Positions 28,545-32,613 of a DNA stretch of 32,613 nt are shown piece by piece. The notes below the pieces were generated by a model. The model was not told the DNA's origin. It ran no database searches and was given only the letters and a program-made list of their open reading frames with translations. This DNA comes from an uncultured Clostridium sp. (GTDB lineage Bacteria > Bacillota > Clostridia > Clostridiales > Clostridiaceae): assembly GCF_947072515.1 (NCBI RefSeq), contig NZ_CAMTIG010000038.1:1-32613 (forward strand). The letters are read 5' to 3'. The position numbers and the translations under genes are program-made. Position 1 is the first letter of the stretch. The number at the start of each line of letters is the position of its first letter.

Positions 28545-28725
28545 ATTCGTTCCTTTCTTATAGATTTTTCCTATTACATTAATATATAATCTAATATTAA
28601 GTTAGCTATCCTTGTTATTTCAACAATAATAACTATAAGTTAATAAATATTTAAATTTGTTATTTTACTATACTTTTTATTGGATAAATTTTCACTTTTT
28701 TTATCCATATTTATACTAAAAAGAA

Positions 28726-28757
28726 AGAGACATCCTAGTGTTTTTAGTATGCCTCTG
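28726..28757 (-). terminator. GAGACAT-type hairpin, degenerate copy
   Basis: AGAGACATCCTAG pairs imperfectly (two mismatches) with TTAGTATGCCTCT. The family is shared with hairpins at 29703, 30881 and 32513. It lies just past the end of the degraded frame at 28780 on the minus strand, where it could have been that gene's terminator. Confidence 0.5.
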
Positions 28758-28779
28758 TTACTCTTATTTTATTAGTGAC

Positions 28780-28959
28780 TCAATTAAATTTTCTGCATAA
28801 TTTACTCTTTCTTATAATAATCGTATTATCTTTTTTCTGATACACCCTTATTCTATATAAACCTATCTCCTTTTTAGATTTTGCATATTCTTTATTTGGT
28901 GATATTTCTTCCTCATATATTAATCCTTCAATTTTAAATTTTCTCTCTTTTATGATATA
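28780..28959 (-). pseudogene. Degraded small gene remnant
   Basis: This is an open minus-strand frame of 59 codons bounded by a TAG (28960-28962) and a TGA at 28780. It encodes a basic peptide (IIKERKFKIEGLIYEEEISP...EIGLYRIRVYQKKDN...) with coding-like codon use but no usable start codon. It is followed by a terminator-type hairpin. I infer the tail of a decayed gene; family unknown. Confidence 0.4.
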
Positions 28960-29146
28960 CTATATATATCTTATTAATAATTTATATCCGTTAATCAAAA
29001 TTATTAATTTAAAACAATTGTTTAAGGATACAAATTAATCTTTTTTTATATAATATAAGTATATATTTTTATATCTAAAACTACTTTTCATTATGTAACT
29101 AATTTTCCAAATCAAAATTTTATACTATGAGAGGATGTGAAAATCT

Positions 29147-29683
29147 ATGAACAATAAGCTTTTCGAATTTACTTTCAATTTTACTAAAGAAGATTTAGAA
29201 AATCTATTTAACCATGTTTCTGATTATTACACTGAAAATACTAAAGCTACTAAAGGTGTTCGGCTTTTAAAATATACTTTTTTATTTGCATTTATTTTAG
29301 GGATAGGCATTACTTTGTCTGATTTATTCACAAAGAATCTTACTATCTCAAATGCTATAATTTTTATATTAACTATTATGTCTTTTATTGTATTTACACA
29401 AATAAGTATTACTCCTAAGGGCTTTAAATCTTCTTTTTTACGATATATTGGAACAAAGCCTTTAAAGATTTCAATAACTGATACTACAATTTCTCGTCAA
29501 ATACTTCTTACTGGGAAACCCTTTAAGGTTAATCTAAAATTTGCAAATTTATCTACTATTTTATTTCATGATGATATTACAATTTTAATTTTCAAAAATT
29601 TTTGTCTTCCAATTAAACTTGTAGAAACTAGCAGCGATTATACTGATATTCTTACTTTTTTAAATAGTAAAATATCATCATAA
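29147..29683 (+). CDS. YcxB-like membrane protein (paralogue of 11084-11617)
   Basis: This encodes 178 residues: a cytoplasmic-type N-terminus (NNKLFEFTFNFTKEDLENLFNHVSDYYTENTKATK), two transmembrane helices (about 47-66, 75-93) and a C-terminal domain (SSFLRYIGTKPLKISITDTTISRQ ... FKNFCLPIKL) nearly matching the other copy. The ATG follows GAGAGGATGTGAAAATCT. Function unknown. The gene ends at a perfect GAGACAT-type hairpin. Confidence 0.87.
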   Translation: MNNKLFEFTFNFTKEDLENLFNHVSDYYTENTKATKGVRLLKYTFLFAFILGIGITLSDLFTKNLTISNAIIFILTIMSFIVFTQISITPKGFKSSFLRYIGTKPLKISITDTTISRQILLTGKPFKVNLKFANLSTILFHDDITILIFKNFCLPIKLVETSSDYTDILTFLNSKISS

Positions 29684-29702
29684 ATTATCTTAGTTAAAAA
29701 CA

Positions 29703-29739
29703 AATAGAGACATCCTAGAAATTTTAGGATGTCTCTATT
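29703..29739 (+). terminator. GAGACAT-type hairpin terminator of the YcxB-like gene
   Basis: A 15-bp perfect stem (AATAGAGACATCCTA / TAGGATGTCTCTATT, 29703-29717 / 29725-29739) is followed by TGTTCTTATTTT. Copies related to it occur at 28726, 30881 and 32513. Confidence 0.75.
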
Positions 29740-29794
29740 GTTCTTATTTTATATTTGCTTATTTTTAAAAATACTCTAGCTTCTTTTATCTTTT

Positions 29795-30739
29795 TTAGTT
29801 TTTTAATTTATTTACTTCCTCTAGTTTTAATCCCGTAGCTTTTGCTATAGATTCCTTATCTAGACCTAATACTATAAGATTCTTTGCTATCTCTATTTGT
29901 TTTTTTCTCGCTCCTTTTTCTATTCCCTTTTGAATACCAATCTCCACTGCCTCTGTATCTAAATATGTTCTGTTTAACACTTTTATCTCCTCCTCTATCT
30001 TCTCGTCATATATGTATTTTTTATTTAGATAACTGATTAAGTAATCTATCATTACTAATATTTTATCATAATCTTCTCCTAATATCTCTCCCTTTTGAAA
30101 GAGTTCTGTAGCCTTCCTTGCTAACTTTTCAGTTTTTTCTTTTATCTTCTCTATAAATACTTCCTTATTTTTAAGATTTCCATTTTTAAAATTTCTAGCT
30201 AACTCTTTTCTCAAAAGAAATAACTGAAGTGGCAATAATGGATACATCTTATTTTCTATTATTGCTTTATCATCATATTCCCAATATTTCATTATTGGTA
30301 CTTCATATTTAACTATTTGCTCCTTTGGAAATCTGATTTTTAATTCTAATTTCTCTGGAATCTTATTATTTTTCTCAATAAAAATAACATGTTGCTTCGG
30401 AAAAATTATTGTATCTAATCTTCTCTCTTCTAAACTCTTCTTAAAGCCATATTCAAGCATTCTAAAAACCATTGTTTTGTCATTTAAAGTTTGAAATTCA
30501 ATGTGGAAATTAGTTTTTTCAAAATTTTTAATGTCTTGTATTCTAAAAAATACATCTGCTCTTAACTTTTCTAAATCTTCTGTTATAAATTCATTATTAC
30601 TGACAGTTATTTGAACTTGATTTAATTCAAATTTTTCATTAAAAATACTATTTAAAAACTTTAATAGAACTCCCTTAGATACTGTAGTTGAGAACTTTAA
30701 AATTTCATCTAACCTGACACTTTCATTTTCTTCATTCAT
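29795..30739 (-). CDS. Rpn family recombination-promoting nuclease/putative transposase
   Basis: This encodes 314 residues. The N-terminal PD-(D/E)XK nuclease fold (about 8-130) shows D62 (RADVFFRI) and E81-F-Q83 (NFHIEFQT), the expected metal-binding D...ExQ pattern. A charged helical middle leads to the characteristic C-terminus (EIGIQKGIEKGARKKQIEIAKNLIVLGLDKESIAKATGLKLEEVNKLK). RpnA-type proteins of E. coli cut DNA and promote RecA-independent recombination; their natural role is uncertain and may be host defence or mobile. I chose the ATG at 30739 because GAAAGGAAGTTTTTTT precedes it; the frame is open to a TTG at 30757. No inverted repeats flank it. Confidence 0.9.
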   Translation of the reverse strand: MNEENESVRLDEILKFSTTVSKGVLLKFLNSIFNEKFELNQVQITVSNNEFITEDLEKLRADVFFRIQDIKNFEKTNFHIEFQTLNDKTMVFRMLEYGFKKSLEERRLDTIIFPKQHVIFIEKNNKIPEKLELKIRFPKEQIVKYEVPIMKYWEYDDKAIIENKMYPLLPLQLFLLRKELARNFKNGNLKNKEVFIEKIKEKTEKLARKATELFQKGEILGEDYDKILVMIDYLISYLNKKYIYDEKIEEEIKVLNRTYLDTEAVEIGIQKGIEKGARKKQIEIAKNLIVLGLDKESIAKATGLKLEEVNKLKN

Positions 30740-30880
30740 AAAAAAACTTCCTTTCAAATATTATTGAAAGAATTTGCAAATTCATATCTATATTATTGGC
30801 AATTAAGGAATATTTTATACGAACATATATTCTATTTTATAACTTTTATCAAGTTTATCTCTTATATAATCTATTTTACA

Positions 30881-30918
30881 AAAGAGACATACTAAAATTT
30901 TTAGTATGTCTCTCTTTA
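30881..30918 (-). terminator. GAGACAT-type hairpin between 30739 and 30991
   Basis: A 14-bp perfect stem (AGAGACATACTAAA 30883-30896 / TTTAGTATGTCTCT 30900-30913) lies downstream of the minus-strand gene at 30991. On that strand it is followed by TTTTGTAAAA, a short T-run. Confidence 0.65.
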
Positions 30919-30990
30919 TTTATATATTCTTTTTTTATTTACTTCAAACTCCTGTAAAGTAAAAACTATTTATTTTCTTTATTCCCATTT

Positions 30991-31326
30991 TTAATCTTGT
31001 ATTAAGCTTACTCTTTCAATTGAATCAATTCTAATTAATTGAGTCTTATTAATTCCCTTTTTATCAGTAAAGATAAACTTAATCCATTCATCATCAATAT
31101 CTAATATTGTACACTCAATATCTCTTTTAGAAACCATTTGTAATCCATCATCACTTACTAATATACATCTCTTATTTACAAGCTCTGATAATATTTTAGA
31201 CATAGATTTATCCCCCTTTAATTCTCTTTCAAACTTTTTAATTTTTGACTCCAATTTTTTAACTTTTTCCGGATAAGAGGAATAACACATTACACATACA
31301 AATGCAACGACTCCCAAATACTCCAT
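30991..31326 (-). CDS. Small membrane-anchored protein of unknown function
   Basis: This encodes 111 residues. The first ~17 residues are hydrophobic (YLGVVAFVCVMCYSSY), followed by a charged coiled-coil-like stretch (KVKKLESKIKKFERELKG). A compact domain follows (about 50-108: KRCILVSDDGLQMVSKRDIECTILDIDDEWIKFIFTDKKGINKTQLIRIDSIERVSL) with a beta-rich Sm/SH3-like pattern. No family was recognised. The ATG follows AAAGGGGAGAGAGTATT. The next gene upstream (31414) is in the same direction but 87 bases away. Confidence 0.8.
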   Translation of the reverse strand: MEYLGVVAFVCVMCYSSYPEKVKKLESKIKKFERELKGDKSMSKILSELVNKRCILVSDDGLQMVSKRDIECTILDIDDEWIKFIFTDKKGINKTQLIRIDSIERVSLIQD

Positions 31327-31413
31327 AATACTCTCTCCCCTTTATAACTACTTAATCCCCATATTTAATTATACACATTTTTCCATTTAATTCCTATATA
31401 CTTCTAAGTATTC

Positions 31414-31869
31414 TTATTTACTATTAATTTTCTTATATATCATATCTATATGTGGAATTCCATCTTCTAAATACTCCTCAGAAACCTGCTTAAAACCAAG
31501 ACTACTATAAAACTTTAATAAATATGCTTGTGCTTGAATTTTTATAGTATCCTCATTTAAATTATTTTCTATAAAATGGATTCCCTTTAGCATCAACTCT
31601 CTTGATATTCCTTTTCCACGATAACTCTTTTTAACTGATACTCTTCCTATAGACATTTCATCAAAAGAAACTCCTTTTTCTAAAATTCTCAAGTATGCAA
31701 TCACTTCATCCTTTTCTTCAAGAAATAAATGATATGATTTAAAATCTTTATTATCACAATCTAAGTATATACACTCTTGCTCAATAATAAATATTTCATT
31801 TCTTAATCCTAAAATTTTATATAATTCCTCTACAGAGAGTTCATCAAATCTTTTAGTTTTCCAATTCAT
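31414..31869 (-). CDS. ElaA-like GNAT N-acetyltransferase
   Basis: This encodes 151 residues, the length of E. coli ElaA (153). The opening (MNWKTKRFDELSVEELYKILGLRNEIFIIEQECIYLDCDNKD) with LRxxVFxVEQxCxYxxxDxxD-like spacing is characteristic of this family. It is followed by IGRVSVKKSYRGKGISRELM (acetyl-CoA-binding loop RGKGIS) and KIQAQAYLLKFYSSLGF. The ATG at 31869 follows TGTTTGGAGGAAATTTT; an upstream in-frame start at 31887 is inside this site. The substrate is unknown. Confidence 0.9.
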   Translation of the reverse strand: MNWKTKRFDELSVEELYKILGLRNEIFIIEQECIYLDCDNKDFKSYHLFLEEKDEVIAYLRILEKGVSFDEMSIGRVSVKKSYRGKGISRELMLKGIHFIENNLNEDTIKIQAQAYLLKFYSSLGFKQVSEEYLEDGIPHIDMIYKKINSK

Positions 31870-32020
31870 AAAATTTCCTCCAAACATTTATCTTGCTTAT
31901 TATATGATATCATTTTTGAAAGATTTTTTAATGCTATATTCTTTCTTTTAATCTGAAGACTAGCCTTCAATATCCATATTATGTATAATATATATAATCT
32001 ATTTAATAAATTTCAGGAGT

Positions 32021-32527
32021 GTGGTACATATAAAGAAGTTACTTAATATAAAAAACTCTTATAAAATATTAATCATATATTTCATAACTACTATTATTAG
32101 TATGATTATATCTAGCTCTATAGTAACGTATGAGTATATCAAAAGTGAATTACAAAACTACGTGTGGGTTAGTTTATTTTTCACAATTTCATTTTTAATT
32201 CTAATAAGATTATTTAAAGTAACATTTAAATCAATATCTATCTTTTTAGGCATAATTATGTTTTTACTTTTATTTTCATTATTAAACCTAGATTTTTTTG
32301 TCTCAATAGGGAGTACCCCAGATCCAGGTTTATTTCCAATAATGACACTTATCTCTCTTTATACAACTCTACCCTTTCAAGGAATTATAAATACCTTAAT
32401 AGGTTATGGGATAGAAAATCTTTCTTATATTATAGTTCCAGGCTATATATTACTATTAGCTGGACTTAGTTATATTACACTTAATTTTAATGCTAAAACT
32501 TCTAAAAAAAATAAAGAGACGCTCTAG
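32021..32527 (+). CDS. Polytopic membrane protein of unknown function
   Basis: This encodes 168 residues with about five hydrophobic segments (roughly 15-35, 46-63, 71-96, 105-125, 136-154). No family was recognised. The start is uncertain. The GTG at 32021 follows AGGAG by only 2 bases, so initiation may be inefficient or at another codon. The stop lies within the terminator hairpin at 32513. TATAAT at 31984-31989 may be its -10. Confidence 0.7.
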   Translation: MVHIKKLLNIKNSYKILIIYFITTIISMIISSSIVTYEYIKSELQNYVWVSLFFTISFLILIRLFKVTFKSISIFLGIIMFLLLFSLLNLDFFVSIGSTPDPGLFPIMTLISLYTTLPFQGIINTLIGYGIENLSYIIVPGYILLLAGLSYITLNFNAKTSKKNKETL

Positions 32528-32551
32528 AATTTTTTTCTAGAGCATCTCTTT
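32513..32551. terminator. GAGACAT/GAGACGC-type hairpin between convergent genes
   Basis: AAAGAGACGCTCTAGAA (32513-32529) pairs with TTCTAGAGCATCTCTTT (32535-32551) with one mismatch. It lies between the end of the 32021 gene and the partial minus-strand gene at 32557, so it likely ends both. Confidence 0.75.
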
Positions 32552-32556
32552 TACTT

Positions 32557-32613
32557 TTATAATTTTACTTCTCTAAAATTAAATTTCTGCCATGGTTTTA
32601 TATAATCAATTAA
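32557..32613 (-). CDS. Partial gene, C-terminal end only
   Basis: An open minus-strand frame enters from the window edge and ends in TAA at 32559-32557; the last 18 residues are LIDYIKPWQKFNFREVKL. Its stop sits just before a bidirectional terminator, which supports a real gene extending beyond the window. Nothing can be said about its product. Confidence 0.5.
   Translation of the reverse strand, partial: LIDYIKPWQKFNFREVKL

Larger units (their letters stand above)
28545..29146. other. Intergenic region between divergent genes, with gene remnant and hairpin
   Basis: This stretch of 600 bases lacks an intact gene. It holds the hairpin at 28726-28757, a degraded minus-strand frame at 28780-28959, and A/T-rich promoter regions of the flanking genes. 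Confidence 0.6.

Noticed and set aside
29795..30739. Rpn gene as part of an insertion sequence.
   Set aside because: No terminal inverted repeats or target duplications were seen; such genes are usually not mobile.

Overview
The window is very AT-rich, has tightly packed genes with strong AGGAGG-type ribosome-binding sites, many intrinsic terminators, lipoproteins, and gene families typical of anaerobic Firmicutes (ferredoxin-fused nitroreductase, iron alcohol dehydrogenase, Rpn nuclease, YcxB-like proteins). It most resembles a Clostridium sensu stricto chromosome, perhaps close to C. perfringens; the species is an inference and was not tested. No rRNA, tRNA, CRISPR array or complete insertion sequence was seen.

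Layout. 1-2900: a membrane-anchored protein of unknown function and a stand-alone molybdopterin oxidoreductase, the latter preceded by a leader with mutually exclusive hairpins. 3000-9300: a complete F1Fo ATP synthase operon on the minus strand in the order a, c-like, c, b, delta, alpha, gamma, beta, epsilon, with a recognisable promoter and terminator. 9500-12440: a plus-strand run of small genes (acetyltransferase, two lipoproteins, a YcxB-like membrane protein). 12540-13800: a serine hydrolase behind an attenuator-type leader containing a three-codon upstream ORF. 13880-17700: a frameshifted iron alcohol dehydrogenase, a small protein and asparagine synthetase. 17730-20480: a histidine kinase / PepSY protein / response regulator operon. 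20600-23300: a ferredoxin-nitroreductase with a MerR-type operator promoter, and a phage-like winged-helix plus DnaB helicase pair. 23600-27600: a membrane protein, a secreted ComEC-like metallo-beta-lactamase lipoprotein and two tandem paralogous polytopic membrane proteins. 27800-32613: an orphan LytTR regulator, a second YcxB-like gene, an Rpn nuclease, small genes and a series of related GAGACAT-type hairpins.

Most notable. The ATP synthase has two tandem c-subunit genes. One has lost the ion-binding glutamate (Gly in its place) and contains no glutamate at all. The epsilon subunit lacks its whole C-terminal inhibitory domain. Other points worth a second look are the two attenuator-type leaders, the LytTR regulator with Glu at the phospho-acceptor position, the MerR-type operator, and two genes with homopolymer frameshifts.
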